DNA of 64,000 bases. Origin: JAABVY01 sp964627935. GTDB taxonomy: Bacteria > Zixibacteria > MSB-5A5 > JAABVY01. Under the pieces are notes generated by a model. The model ran no database searches, was not told where the DNA came from, and saw only the letters and a program-made list of their open reading frames with translations. Positions within the stretch are counted from its first letter, which is position 1, and every line of letters starts with the position of its first letter. The position numbers and the translations under genes were made by a program. The stretch covers positions 1 to 64,000 of the forward strand of contig CAZVLB010000017.1 in assembly GCA_964627935.1 (NCBI GenBank), written 5' to 3'. Below are positions 24,451-33,634 of the stretch, piece by piece.

Positions 24451-24831
24451 ATGGTCAGGATTGCCGTGATAGGATGCAAGAAACGCAGAGAAAGCCCCGG
24501 TTCGATGTGCTCCGATTGCCGCGAGGATATGCAGGAACGCGACAGCCAGTTCAAACGCTATAAATCCGATGATAAGCTGGTGGCGATAGCAAATACAGGC
24601 GAGACCAAAAATCTGATTGGGCCTGATGTTTCGGATATGAATCAGGCGGCCGAATATATAGCTTGCAATTATGATGTCCTGCATGTGGCCAAGTGTCTTC
24701 CCAAGAAAAAGAAGAAGGGCAAGCAAACATTCGATTTCGAATCTCTGGCCGAGAAGCTGAACAACGAGCATGGCAAAACCGTGGTTGTCGGTAAATACAG
24801 CTATGATCAATGGAAAAACAAAAAGGACTGA
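24451..24831 (+). CDS. Degenerate paralogue of the CGGC-like protein
   Basis: A 126-residue homologue of the gene before it: RIAVIGCKKRR aligns with KIAILGCKRVQ, MCSDCREDMQERDSQFKRY with KCMKAIHEREGEFARY, YDVLHVAKCLPKKKKKG with YDILHLGTCMVKAKKTG, and GKTVVVGKYSY with GKEVVVGTHTY. The central CGxCPG block, however, reads NTGETKNLIGP, so two of the cysteines are lost. ATG 24451 is chosen over an upstream in-frame TTG because AAAGGG is suitably spaced. The pair arose by tandem duplication; the second copy keeps Cys9 and a CxxC and may have a different metal or none. Confidence 0.7.
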   Translation: MVRIAVIGCKKRRESPGSMCSDCREDMQERDSQFKRYKSDDKLVAIANTGETKNLIGPDVSDMNQAAEYIACNYDVLHVAKCLPKKKKKGKQTFDFESLAEKLNNEHGKTVVVGKYSYDQWKNKKD

Positions 24832-24920
24832 TCCCTCTTTTCTCTCTCCCGATACAATGTTATCGCAATAGAACTGTCTGATTGACTTTTAATCCGCATA
24901 GTCATATCTTTCATGCTATT

Positions 24921-25928
24921 ATGAATGATAAACCAAAGGTCGGCCTGGTCGGTGTGGGTCATCTGGGACGTATTCATCTGGCCAAGCTGCAAAAGATAGA
25001 AACAGTCGATTTCGCTGGTTTCTACGATATCGACCGGGAAAAATCGGCTCGAGTTTCCCATGAAACAGGCGCATTTCCGGCCGAGTCGCTTGATCAGCTT
25101 CTGGAAAAATCGGATATAGTCAGCGTGGTTGTGCCGACCCATGATCATTATGATGTCGGCATGAAAGTGACCGAGGCGGGATGTCATTTGTTCATGGAAA
25201 AACCGATGGCCGAATTCGGCTGGCAGGCCAGGGAGATTCTCGATCTGGCAAATCAGAAACAACTTAAAATCGGTGTCGGTCATATCGAGAGATTCAATCC
25301 CGCCGTGCAGGCCATGAAAGACAAAATCGGCAAGCCCGTCTTTATCGAGGCTCATCGCCTGAATCCCTTCAATCCCCGCGGCCTGGATGTTGCCGTTATC
25401 CTTGAATTGATGATTCATGATATTGATTTGTGCCTGATGTTTACCAATTCGCAGGTGGATGAAATTCATGTCTCGGCGGTGCAGGTGCTTTCCAATCAGA
25501 TGGATATTGCCAATGCCCGTTTGAGCTTCAAGTCGGGATGTGTGGCTAATCTGACTGCCTCACGAATCTCGCCCGCGGGTATGCGTAAAATCAGGATTTT
25601 CCAGCGCAATAACTATCTCTCATTCGATCTGAAGCAGAAACAGGTGGACAGCTTCTCTCTGGTTGATGACCGTTTCGATACCAGCAGCCTGGAGGGCGCC
25701 TCGACCTCATTTGAATACTGGGAAACCGGCAAAAAGATAGTCCACAACAGGCCCCAAAGCTCCGATTATGATATGCTCGAAACCGAATTGCGCGCCTTTC
25801 TTGATGCTGTTATCACCGATGTTGAGCCGCCGGTAACCGGCCAGGATGGTTATCGTGCATTGTATGTGGCTCGCGAAATCGAAAAGAAGGCCTGGAAAAG
25901 CCTGGAGAGAATGAATCTGGTCCCATGA
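24921..25928 (+). CDS. Gfo/Idh/MocA-family oxidoreductase
   Basis: A 335-residue NAD(P)-dependent dehydrogenase. The Rossmann motif VGLVGVGHLGRIHLAKL is at residues 6-22, the EKP block of the family appears as LFMEKPMAEFG, and GHIERFNPAVQAM continues the active-site region, with MIHDIDLCLMF supplying the conserved His/Asp. It sits between lpxA and lpxB and overlaps lpxB by ATGA. A nucleotide-sugar substrate is therefore likely: GnnA, a related enzyme, oxidises UDP-GlcNAc for the amide-linked lipid A of some bacteria, but no GnnB aminotransferase is present here. No ribosome site stands before ATG 24921. Confidence 0.82.
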   Translation: MNDKPKVGLVGVGHLGRIHLAKLQKIETVDFAGFYDIDREKSARVSHETGAFPAESLDQLLEKSDIVSVVVPTHDHYDVGMKVTEAGCHLFMEKPMAEFGWQAREILDLANQKQLKIGVGHIERFNPAVQAMKDKIGKPVFIEAHRLNPFNPRGLDVAVILELMIHDIDLCLMFTNSQVDEIHVSAVQVLSNQMDIANARLSFKSGCVANLTASRISPAGMRKIRIFQRNNYLSFDLKQKQVDSFSLVDDRFDTSSLEGASTSFEYWETGKKIVHNRPQSSDYDMLETELRAFLDAVITDVEPPVTGQDGYRALYVAREIEKKAWKSLERMNLVP

Positions 25929-27070
25929 CATCCCCCATAAAAATCTTCATAGCGGCAGGTGAATCCTCCGGTGATATCCATGCCGCCGGACTTTTAAAAG
26001 AACTTCAGAAATTAAATGACAACCTGCTGGTCTCTGGCCTTGGAGGAGAAAACCTGAAAAGTCTGGGAGCCGACCTGCTCTATCGTGTCCGTGACCTGGC
26101 CGCATTGGGTTTCTGGGAGGTGGCCGGAAAAATAGGTTTTTACCTTAAAGTAAAAAAGGACTGCGTAAAACACTTTCGCGAAAACAGGCCGGATCTGGTT
26201 ATACTGGTGGATTATCCCGGCATGAATCTCAAGCTTGCAAAGGCGGCTCATAAACTGAACATACCCGTGGTTTACTTCATTTTGCCGCAGGTCTGGGCCT
26301 GGAAGGAGAAACGGGTCAGGGCATTAAAAAAATATTGCGATATGCTTATATCTATCCTTCCCTTCGAAAAAGATTTCTTCGCAAAGCATGATACACAGGT
26401 TGAATATGTCGGCCATCCGCTTCTGGATTTGATACCGCTGAGTGATCCCTTATCCAATCCCAAAGAGGCCGTTGATCTGGCTCCGGAAGAGAAGCTTGTT
26501 GTTCTCATGCCCGGGTCGCGGACGCAGGAGATCGAAAAAAATCTGCCGGTAATGCTTGACGCTTTGAAGCTTGTGCGATTGAGACATAATGACATTAAAG
26601 CGATTATCATAAAGGCCCCGGATATTGATACGGATGCTTACAAAAAGTATCTTGATGATGATTATAAATCATATATCAGTCTTCAGCATAAAGACAAATA
26701 TCGTATTATCGAAGCTTCCGACGCCGCCCTGGTGGCATCCGGTACGGCAACATTGGAAACGGCAATCTGCCGTACACCGGGTATAGTCGTTTATCGCATC
26801 AGCACCCTGACATATCTTCTTGCCAGAATGTTTGTGAAAGTTAAGCAGATCGCGCTGGCCAATCTGGTTGCCGGGGAAGTTGTTTTTCCCGAATTAATTC
26901 AACATAATGCCAATCCACGGCGCATTGCCGCCGATCTGGAAAATCTGCTGACCGATGTGCACAGGCGTATGCAGATAAAGGAATTCCTGGCCAGGATCCG
27001 CGGCGAGCTGGAACCTCATGGAGCATACAGGAACGCCGCCGGATTGATATCTGATAAATTTTTGAGGTAG
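25925..27070 (+). CDS. lpxB: Lipid A disaccharide synthase
   Basis: A 381-residue GT19 glycosyltransferase that joins lipid X and UDP-2,3-diacylglucosamine into the tetraacyldisaccharide. The N-terminus IFIAAGESSGDIHAAGLL is the family signature; VDYPGMNLKLAK, FILPQVWAWKEKRV and VEYVGHPLLD follow; LVVLMPGSRTQEIEKNLP and ASGTATLETAICRTPGIVVY form the nucleotide-sugar site in the C-terminal half. Length is as expected. It is translationally coupled to the oxidoreductase (ATGA) and precedes kdtA by 4 bases. It acts at the inner face of the inner membrane. Confidence 0.95.
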   Translation: MTSPIKIFIAAGESSGDIHAAGLLKELQKLNDNLLVSGLGGENLKSLGADLLYRVRDLAALGFWEVAGKIGFYLKVKKDCVKHFRENRPDLVILVDYPGMNLKLAKAAHKLNIPVVYFILPQVWAWKEKRVRALKKYCDMLISILPFEKDFFAKHDTQVEYVGHPLLDLIPLSDPLSNPKEAVDLAPEEKLVVLMPGSRTQEIEKNLPVMLDALKLVRLRHNDIKAIIIKAPDIDTDAYKKYLDDDYKSYISLQHKDKYRIIEASDAALVASGTATLETAICRTPGIVVYRISTLTYLLARMFVKVKQIALANLVAGEVVFPELIQHNANPRRIAADLENLLTDVHRRMQIKEFLARIRGELEPHGAYRNAAGLISDKFLR

Positions 27071-27074
27071 ATTT

Positions 27075-28343
27075 TTGAGATTTTTGTACTGGCTGTTTTA
27101 TAAGATTATTCTTTTTGCCGCCGCCGTTTTTTATCTGCCGCGCTACTATTTTGGTGGTAAATTTTCCAGGGGAGTATATACAGAGGCCCTGGGCAAATAT
27201 GAATCGGGAAAACCAGCCGATACAAAACAATCAATCTGGATTCATTGCTCATCGGTTGGCGAGGTCAGGATCGCCTCGGCATTACTGGATGAACTGAACG
27301 AACAGAACAGAAATTGCAGGTATGTGCTGACTGTCAGGACCGAAACGGGACGGGCCGAGGCCGAGAGACTATGCGCAGATAAGGCGGAGATCTATTATGC
27401 TCCGCTTGACCTTAAGAGATATGTAAAACGGGCGCTGAAAAAATTTCGGCCACGCAAACTGGTTTTGATTGAAACCGAACTCTGGCCGCATATGATCCGG
27501 CAGGCATTGAAAAGCGGTGTCGATTTGTACCTGGTCAATGGCCGCATATCCGACCGGACATTCGGGCAGTATCGCGCATTCAAACCGCTTTTCGGACCTT
27601 TGCTGAGGTTATTCGAGGCAATCCTGATGCAGTCCGAACGGGATCGTCAGCGAATCCTTGAAATCGGCGCAACAAATGAAAATTGCCATGTCCTGCATAA
27701 CATAAAATATGATCTGATGCGCAAAAATGTCGGCCGGATAGATCCGGATCAGGTCCGGAAGATGCTCAGGATCGGCCCCGATGACAGATTTATAATTGCT
27801 GGCTCGACACGTGGCGGTGAAGAGAAAACAGTGATCCGCGAATACAGCAGGCTTAAAGAAAAGCATTCCGATCTTAAGCTGATTATCGCACCCCGTCATC
27901 TGGAAAGAAATGCTGAAGTTGAAGCATATCTTAAAGATGCGCATTTGAGCTATGTTTTCAGGAGCAGTCTTGATGATGCCACTGAGGCATCGAATTATGA
28001 TGTTATTTTGGCCGACAAGATGGGCCAGTTGATGCAGCTTTATTCTATTAGCAGAACGGCATTTGTGGGCGGTTCACTGGTCGACAAAGGCGGGCAGAAT
28101 CCATTGGAGCCGGTGGCATTGGGCGTGCCGACATGTTTCGGTCCCAATATGCAAAATTTCGAGGAGATCGCGGATACCTTGATTCATATGCGTATGGCCT
28201 TTAAAATCAATGATAGTTCCGGGATGTATGATTTCTTCGATCAGGCTCTGCAGGGCAAGATTGCCACTCCTGATCCGCGGGAATTGTTCCAAAAATACGG
28301 TCGTTCGGCCGAGAAAAGCGCGGAGATTATCCTCAGGGCTTGA
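27075..28343 (+). CDS. kdtA: Kdo transferase
   Basis: A 422-residue GT30 enzyme that adds Kdo from CMP-Kdo to lipid IVA. It has one N-terminal membrane anchor (FLYWLFYKIILFAAAVFYL), the WIHCSSVGEVRIAS block with the catalytic Glu, LIETELWPHMIRQAL, and the C-terminal VGGSLVDKGGQNPLEPVALGVP that binds the nucleotide. The number of Kdo units added cannot be told. The start is TTG 27075: GAGG lies 7 bases upstream, while no ATG is near. The stop overlaps the TTGA in front of lpxK. Confidence 0.94.
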   Translation: MRFLYWLFYKIILFAAAVFYLPRYYFGGKFSRGVYTEALGKYESGKPADTKQSIWIHCSSVGEVRIASALLDELNEQNRNCRYVLTVRTETGRAEAERLCADKAEIYYAPLDLKRYVKRALKKFRPRKLVLIETELWPHMIRQALKSGVDLYLVNGRISDRTFGQYRAFKPLFGPLLRLFEAILMQSERDRQRILEIGATNENCHVLHNIKYDLMRKNVGRIDPDQVRKMLRIGPDDRFIIAGSTRGGEEKTVIREYSRLKEKHSDLKLIIAPRHLERNAEVEAYLKDAHLSYVFRSSLDDATEASNYDVILADKMGQLMQLYSISRTAFVGGSLVDKGGQNPLEPVALGVPTCFGPNMQNFEEIADTLIHMRMAFKINDSSGMYDFFDQALQGKIATPDPRELFQKYGRSAEKSAEIILRA

Positions 28344-28345
28344 TT

Positions 28346-29428
28346 ATGAATACTGCGCAAGGAACATTCTGGCAGGATTATCTCAATCGCAAAAGCGGCA
28401 ATGTATTGCATTTCGCTTTGCGGTTGATATTATCGCCCCTGGCGTTCCTGTACGGACTACTTATGATTCTGCGCAGGTCGTTTTACGGTACAGGCATATT
28501 CAGATCGGTATCGCTTGATCATCCGGTCATCTCTGTAGGTAACCTGACCACCGGGGGCACCGGCAAAACGCCGTTTGAAATCTATCTGCTGAAACTTTGC
28601 AATCAAATGAATATCAGGCCGTTATTATTATCACGCGGTTATGGTTCAGGGGGAGTATCGGGGATAATCAAAGCGGGTGATGAACGAATTGCGCATCTGC
28701 CGGATGAATTAAAGATGATAGCCGAGAGTAATCCTGATATCATGATCGCTTATGGCGCGAATCGTCTGGAAGCATACAATATGGCCATGAATCAGGGGAA
28801 ATTTGATTTAGTAATCCTCGATGACGGTTTCCAGCATTTAAGGATTCAGCGTGATCTGGATATTCTCATGGTAGATATCGGGAAACCGTTTGGAAGCGGA
28901 TTCCCGTTGCCCTCGGGCAATCTTCGTGAGCCGAAATCATGCATGAAGTATGCCGATCTGATCGTGGCCAATCATAAGCTGGGCAAAAAAGAGGGGGCAC
29001 CTGTAGCAGTCACGCAATGGGGCCTGCCGATTTTTGAAGGCGAATACAGGATAAATGAAATCAAATTCCATCACGATGATTCGAATGTGCCGGCCGAAGA
29101 ACTCAGGGGCATGAAAACCGGTGTGGTTACGGCCATTGCCGATCCGCAAAGCTTTATTGATCTTCTGGAAAAGGCGGAGCTTAAGCCTGAGGCTGTTTTC
29201 ACCTACCGGGATCATCACAGGTTCACTGCCGATGATCTGCAGCAGATCCGCCGGAACTCACTGAGGCTGGGGATTCATGCGCTTCTGGTAACCGCAAAGG
29301 ATGCTGTCAAGATACCAAGAAATTGCTTTGAAAAACCGGATATATATATTATTAAAATAGAATTCTCTCCGCTTGGAGATGAAAATTCCCTGAAGGAAAG
29401 GATCAGGCGCTTTGCCCAAAACGATTAG
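28346..29428 (+). CDS. lpxK: Tetraacyldisaccharide 4'-kinase
   Basis: A 360-residue membrane-associated kinase that phosphorylates the 4' position of lipid A disaccharide. After an N-terminal membrane-associated helix comes SVGNLTTGGTGKTPF with the P-loop GGTGKT (about residues 66-74), LLSRGYGSG, LVILDDGFQHLRIQRDLDI carrying the DDGFQH motif, and the C-terminal FTYRDHHRF. These fix the family. ATG 28346 is used; TTG 28340, overlapping the kdtA stop, is possible. The last 17 bases overlap nadB. Confidence 0.94.
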   Translation: MNTAQGTFWQDYLNRKSGNVLHFALRLILSPLAFLYGLLMILRRSFYGTGIFRSVSLDHPVISVGNLTTGGTGKTPFEIYLLKLCNQMNIRPLLLSRGYGSGGVSGIIKAGDERIAHLPDELKMIAESNPDIMIAYGANRLEAYNMAMNQGKFDLVILDDGFQHLRIQRDLDILMVDIGKPFGSGFPLPSGNLREPKSCMKYADLIVANHKLGKKEGAPVAVTQWGLPIFEGEYRINEIKFHHDDSNVPAEELRGMKTGVVTAIADPQSFIDLLEKAELKPEAVFTYRDHHRFTADDLQQIRRNSLRLGIHALLVTAKDAVKIPRNCFEKPDIYIIKIEFSPLGDENSLKERIRRFAQND

Positions 29429-31034
29429 AAAATTCAATTTTCTGGTAATCGGCTCCGGAATCGCCGGGCTTTCCTTTGCCCTGCGTATGGCCAAACATGG
29501 CAAGGTTGCAATCGTTACCAAGAAACGTCAATCGGAAAGCAACACCAACTATGCCCAGGGCGGAATTGCCTCGGTAATAAGCAGCAAGGATTCTTTCAAA
29601 AAACATATAAAAGATACACTTGAAGCGGGGGCAGGGCTTTGTGATCGTGAAGTTGTCGAGAAGGTTGTCAAGGCCGGTCCGGATGCGATCAAGCGTCTGA
29701 TCGAGCTGGGTGTGCAGTTCAGTTATCAGGATGAGTCCCAGCAGCTTAGAAGCCTGTCATTGGGTCAGGAGGGCGGCCATTCCGAAAAACGCGTGGTTCA
29801 TGCCGCCGATTATACCGGACGGGAAATTGAAACCAGTCTCTTGAACGCCGTTAAGGCGGATTCAAATATCACCGTGATGGAAAACCACAGCGCTGTTGAC
29901 CTGCTCTACAGAAATATTGACGATCGCATACACTGTTTTGGAGCATGGGTTTATGATGTGCGCGGGATTCAGCTTTCGCGGGTTGTGGCCGAGGTCACTC
30001 TGCTGGCCACGGGTGGATTGGGACAGGTTTATCTGCATACGACCAATCCCAAAATCGCCACCGGTGATGGCGTAGCAATGGCTTACCGTGCCGGGGCAGA
30101 AATCGCCAACCTGGAATTTATGCAGTTTCATCCCACAGCATTGTTTCATCCGGAGGCCGAAAGCTTCCTGATCTCCGAAGCAGTGCGTGGCGAGGGAGGC
30201 AAGCTGCGTCTGCGCAATGGGCGACGCTTTATGCAGGATTATGATCCGCGTATGGAACTGGCCACTCGCGATGTTGTGGCCCGTGCGATTGACCGCGAAA
30301 TAAAGCTTTCCGGCGATCCCTGTGTGTACCTGGATATGACCCATCTCAAGGAAAGCTTCCTGCGTCAGCGTTTCCCGAATATTTACAACAAGCTGAAAAC
30401 GCTGGGAATCGATATGGCCACCGATTGGATACCGGTTGTACCGGCGGCACATTATATGTGCGGGGGGGTGGTTACCGATCAAAATGGCAAGACCAGCCTG
30501 GAAAATCTTTATGCAGTTGGGGAGGTTGCTCACACGGGAATGCATGGCGGCAACCGTCTGGCTTCGAATTCCCTTCTGGAAGCGGTTGTGTTTGCCGAAT
30601 TCGCTGCCAGGGCGGCCCGGCAGGGTGATCACAGGACCTACAACGGCAACAAAATTTTATCGGAATTCGATCGTATGCTGGATGGCAAGGTGTCCGTGTC
30701 AGAGGAAGAAAGGATCCTGGTCTCACATGCCATGCTGGATATCAAGCAGGTCATGTCCAATTATGTGGGCGTGGTGCGTTCAAACAAACGCCTGAACTGG
30801 GCAATGCGCCGTCTGGACACCATAAAAGCGGATATCGCGGAACTATGGGAGAATTTTCCGCTTTCATATGATTTACTGGAATTGCGTAACCTGGCCACCT
30901 GCGCCGGTTTGATAGTGCGCTGCGCCACATTGCGCAAGGAATCCCGCGGCTTGAATTACAATATCGATTATCCTGAAAAGGATGATGAAAACTGGAACAA
31001 AGATACTATTCTCGATAAACAAAGCCTGCTATGA
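29412..31034 (+). CDS. nadB: L-aspartate oxidase
   Basis: A 540-residue flavoprotein that converts L-aspartate to iminoaspartate for NAD synthesis. FLVIGSGIAGLSFALRMAK (about residues 10-28) binds FAD; YAQGGIASVIS and HTTNPKIATGDGVAMAYRAGAEI are substrate-site blocks, with EFMQFHPTAL; GEVAHTGMHGGNRLASNSLLEA is the C-terminal FAD signature. Succinate dehydrogenase and fumarate reductase are related, but the short C-terminal domain and HGGNRLASNSLLE fit NadB. TTG 29412 is chosen because AAAGGA lies about 9 bases upstream and the overlap with lpxK allows coupling. NadA and NadC are not in the window. Confidence 0.93.
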   Translation: MPKTIRKFNFLVIGSGIAGLSFALRMAKHGKVAIVTKKRQSESNTNYAQGGIASVISSKDSFKKHIKDTLEAGAGLCDREVVEKVVKAGPDAIKRLIELGVQFSYQDESQQLRSLSLGQEGGHSEKRVVHAADYTGREIETSLLNAVKADSNITVMENHSAVDLLYRNIDDRIHCFGAWVYDVRGIQLSRVVAEVTLLATGGLGQVYLHTTNPKIATGDGVAMAYRAGAEIANLEFMQFHPTALFHPEAESFLISEAVRGEGGKLRLRNGRRFMQDYDPRMELATRDVVARAIDREIKLSGDPCVYLDMTHLKESFLRQRFPNIYNKLKTLGIDMATDWIPVVPAAHYMCGGVVTDQNGKTSLENLYAVGEVAHTGMHGGNRLASNSLLEAVVFAEFAARAARQGDHRTYNGNKILSEFDRMLDGKVSVSEEERILVSHAMLDIKQVMSNYVGVVRSNKRLNWAMRRLDTIKADIAELWENFPLSYDLLELRNLATCAGLIVRCATLRKESRGLNYNIDYPEKDDENWNKDTILDKQSLL

Positions 31035-32563
31035 CAGAAGAAATATTGATACTCGATTTTGGCTCGCAGTACACGCAGTTGATTGCCCGCAAGGTCAGGG
31101 AACAGAATGTGTATTGCGAAATAGTGCCGTTTAATTTCCCGCTGGAGGAAGCCCGTCAGAAAAACCTTAAGGGTATTATCCTGTCCGGAGGACCCGCCTC
31201 CGTTCTGGCCGATGATGCTTATATCTGCGATGAAGAATATTTCAATCTGGGTGTTCCGATTCTGGGTATCTGCTATGGTTTGCAGCTGATGGGCAGGATT
31301 ATGGGCGGTAAACTGGTCAGGTCCACCGACCGTGAATATGGTCCGGCGCAGTTTATGCCCACGAAGGAATCGCCATTGTGGGATGGCCTGATGGAGCAGT
31401 CGCAGGTCTGGATGAGCCACGGCGATACTCTGGTGGAACTGCCTCCCGGATTCGAGAATATCGGCAAGACCCTGCAGGTTCAACATGCGGCCATAGCCAA
31501 TCCTGACAAGAATATGTATGCTCTGCAGTTTCATCCGGAGGTCTACCATACTGAACGGGGTCGTGAAATTCTGGGCGGTTTCCTGAAAAATGTCTGCCAG
31601 ACAACCTCTGAGTGGACAATGGAATCGTTTATAGAGGATTCCATAGAAAAAATACGCAATCAGGTCGGCGAAAGCCGTGTGCTCTGTGCAGTGTCCGGTG
31701 GCGTGGATTCATCGGTATGCGCCCTTCTGTTATCGCAGGCAATCGGCAAAAATCTGGTGGCGGTATTTGTCAATAACGGGCTCCTGCGTAAAAACGAGGC
31801 GCTTCAGGTTATCGAAGAACTTGCCAATCTGAATGTGGATATCCGCAATGTCGACGCCTCCGATCTTTTCCTGAGCCGTCTGGCGGGTGTGATTGATCCC
31901 GAGGAAAAAAGGAAGATTATCGGACGGACATTCATTGAGGTGTTTGACCAGCAGGCCTCGGAACTGGGAGAAATCGACTATCTTGCACAGGGAACTTTGT
32001 ATCCGGATGTTATTGAATCGGTTTCATTTAAGGGCCCATCGGCGACTATAAAATCACATCATAATGTGGGTGGGTTGCCGGAAAAAATGAACATGAAGCT
32101 GATCGAGCCATTACGGGAGCTGTTCAAAGACGAGGTTCGTGTCCTGGGTGAAAAACTGGGCCTGAAGCGTGAATTATTATGGCGCCATCCGTTTCCCGGC
32201 CCGGGGCTGGCGGTACGGATTCTGGGCGAGATTACACCGCAACGTCTGCACCTGGTACGTGAGGCGGATGATATTTTTATCAGCGCCCTGCATGAATTCG
32301 GCGAATACGACAATGTCTGGCAGGCTTTCTGTGTATTGCTTCCGGTTCAGGCTGTGGGGGTCATGGGTGACGAACGGACCTATGAAAATGTGGTCGCATT
32401 GAGGGCAGTATGTTCAACCGATGGCATGACGGCCGACTGGGCTCGTCTTCCTGCGCCATTATTGCAACATGTGTCCTCCACTATTGTCAATAAGATAAAG
32501 GGCATAAACAGGGTGGTCTATGATGTCTCCTCCAAACCGCCCGCCACAATTGAATGGGAATAG
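31031..32563 (+). CDS. guaA: GMP synthase (glutamine-hydrolysing)
   Basis: A 510-residue enzyme that aminates XMP to GMP. Residues 1-190 are the class I glutamine amidotransferase domain with the catalytic Cys in LGICYGLQLM, and His/Glu in ALQFHPEVYHTERG. Residues 200-390 form the ATP pyrophosphatase domain with the P-loop AVSGGVDSSVCALL. The C-terminal dimerisation domain ends KPPATIEWE, the invariant family ending. Length matches E. coli GuaA (525). It is coupled to nadB by ATGA, an unusual neighbour pair at the tail of a lipid A operon. Confidence 0.97.
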   Translation: MTEEILILDFGSQYTQLIARKVREQNVYCEIVPFNFPLEEARQKNLKGIILSGGPASVLADDAYICDEEYFNLGVPILGICYGLQLMGRIMGGKLVRSTDREYGPAQFMPTKESPLWDGLMEQSQVWMSHGDTLVELPPGFENIGKTLQVQHAAIANPDKNMYALQFHPEVYHTERGREILGGFLKNVCQTTSEWTMESFIEDSIEKIRNQVGESRVLCAVSGGVDSSVCALLLSQAIGKNLVAVFVNNGLLRKNEALQVIEELANLNVDIRNVDASDLFLSRLAGVIDPEEKRKIIGRTFIEVFDQQASELGEIDYLAQGTLYPDVIESVSFKGPSATIKSHHNVGGLPEKMNMKLIEPLRELFKDEVRVLGEKLGLKRELLWRHPFPGPGLAVRILGEITPQRLHLVREADDIFISALHEFGEYDNVWQAFCVLLPVQAVGVMGDERTYENVVALRAVCSTDGMTADWARLPAPLLQHVSSTIVNKIKGINRVVYDVSSKPPATIEWE

Positions 32564-32574
32564 GACGAAAATGT

Positions 32575-32602
32575 TTGACTTCCATTGGTTTTTTGATATT
32601 AT
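32575..32602 (+). promoter_or_regulatory. Sigma-70 promoter of the polyprenyl synthase gene
   Basis: TTGACT (32575-32580), 16 bases, then TATTAT (32597-32602); five of six in each box. The start would be at about 32609, only some seven bases before ATG 32616, so the message would be nearly leaderless. Confidence 0.6.
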
Positions 32603-32615
32603 CCTAAGCTGAGGT

Positions 32616-33596
32616 ATGGACAGAGCAGAATTAAACGAATTTTTGAAGCCGGTCGAGAAGGACCTGCTTAAATTTGATCGGATCAGCGACCGTGTCCTGC
32701 AGGCCGAATCGGATCTGATCTCCGGCGTGGTACGCCATTTATTGCGCAAAAAGGGCAAGCGCATCCGGCCGGCGATTTCTTTCCTGGTCAGCCGCGCCGC
32801 CGGCTTTAATCATCCCAAAATGGTTCAGGCGGCACTGGCAATCGAACTTATCCATACCGCCACATTGCTTCATGATGATGTTGTCGATGAGTCCGATACA
32901 CGTCGCGGGCAGGAGACAGTTAATTATAAGTGGAACAACCTTGTCTCTGTTTTGATGGGTGATTTCTTCTTTGCCAAGGCTTTTCGTCTGCTGGTTGAAA
33001 CAGAATCATCGGAACTGGTCAGCCAGGTATCCCGTGCCACGGAAAAAGTTTCATTTGGCGAGTTGCGCCAGATCGAGGAGACATTCAACTGGGAACTGGA
33101 TGAAAAACAATATTACGATATAATTCGAGACAAGACAGCGGCCCTGTTCAGCGTTTCCTCGGCCTCATGCGCGATCTTGAATCGAGAAGAAAAAAAGCGT
33201 ATAAAACAGTTTTCAACTTTCGGCGAACGGGTCGGCAAGGCCTTTCAGATTGCCGATGATATCCTCGACCTTGTCGGGGACACATCAACCACCGGTAAAA
33301 GTGTCGGGCTCGATCTCCTGCAGGGCAAAGTGACGTTGCCATTGATCTATACTCTCAAGAAGAGTGACCCGCAGGAGTCCAAACAGCTTATGGGCATACT
33401 GAATAACGGTCTCAACAAGAAATCGCTGGGCAAGATACTGAAAGCCATAGATAATCGCGGCGGAATAAAATATGCCCGCCGTAAGGCATCATATTTCGGC
33501 GACAACGCCCTTAATTTCATATCTGAATTTCCAAAATCGCCATATCGGGAATCCCTCGAGAACCTGATTCAGTTTTCTATCAATCGTGATAATTAA
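32616..33596 (+). CDS. Trans polyprenyl diphosphate synthase
   Basis: A 326-residue isoprenoid chain-elongating enzyme. The first aspartate-rich motif is LLHDDVVDESDTRRG (DDxxD, about residues 86-100) and the second FQIADDILDLVGD (about 211-223); KGKRIRPAISFLVSRAAG is the substrate Arg block. Such enzymes make octaprenyl to decaprenyl diphosphate for quinones; chain length depends on residues before the first motif and cannot be stated. GAGG lies very close to ATG 32616 and the promoter is just upstream. Confidence 0.9.
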   Translation: MDRAELNEFLKPVEKDLLKFDRISDRVLQAESDLISGVVRHLLRKKGKRIRPAISFLVSRAAGFNHPKMVQAALAIELIHTATLLHDDVVDESDTRRGQETVNYKWNNLVSVLMGDFFFAKAFRLLVETESSELVSQVSRATEKVSFGELRQIEETFNWELDEKQYYDIIRDKTAALFSVSSASCAILNREEKKRIKQFSTFGERVGKAFQIADDILDLVGDTSTTGKSVGLDLLQGKVTLPLIYTLKKSDPQESKQLMGILNNGLNKKSLGKILKAIDNRGGIKYARRKASYFGDNALNFISEFPKSPYRESLENLIQFSINRDN

Positions 33597-33634
33597 TCCC
33601 AAACTATCCGGAGTTTGTGCGGTACAATACTGTA

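Noticed and set aside
24807..25469. A 220-codon minus-strand frame across the Gfo/Idh gene
   Set aside because: It is antisense to clear Rossmann-fold coding sequence and shows no family features.
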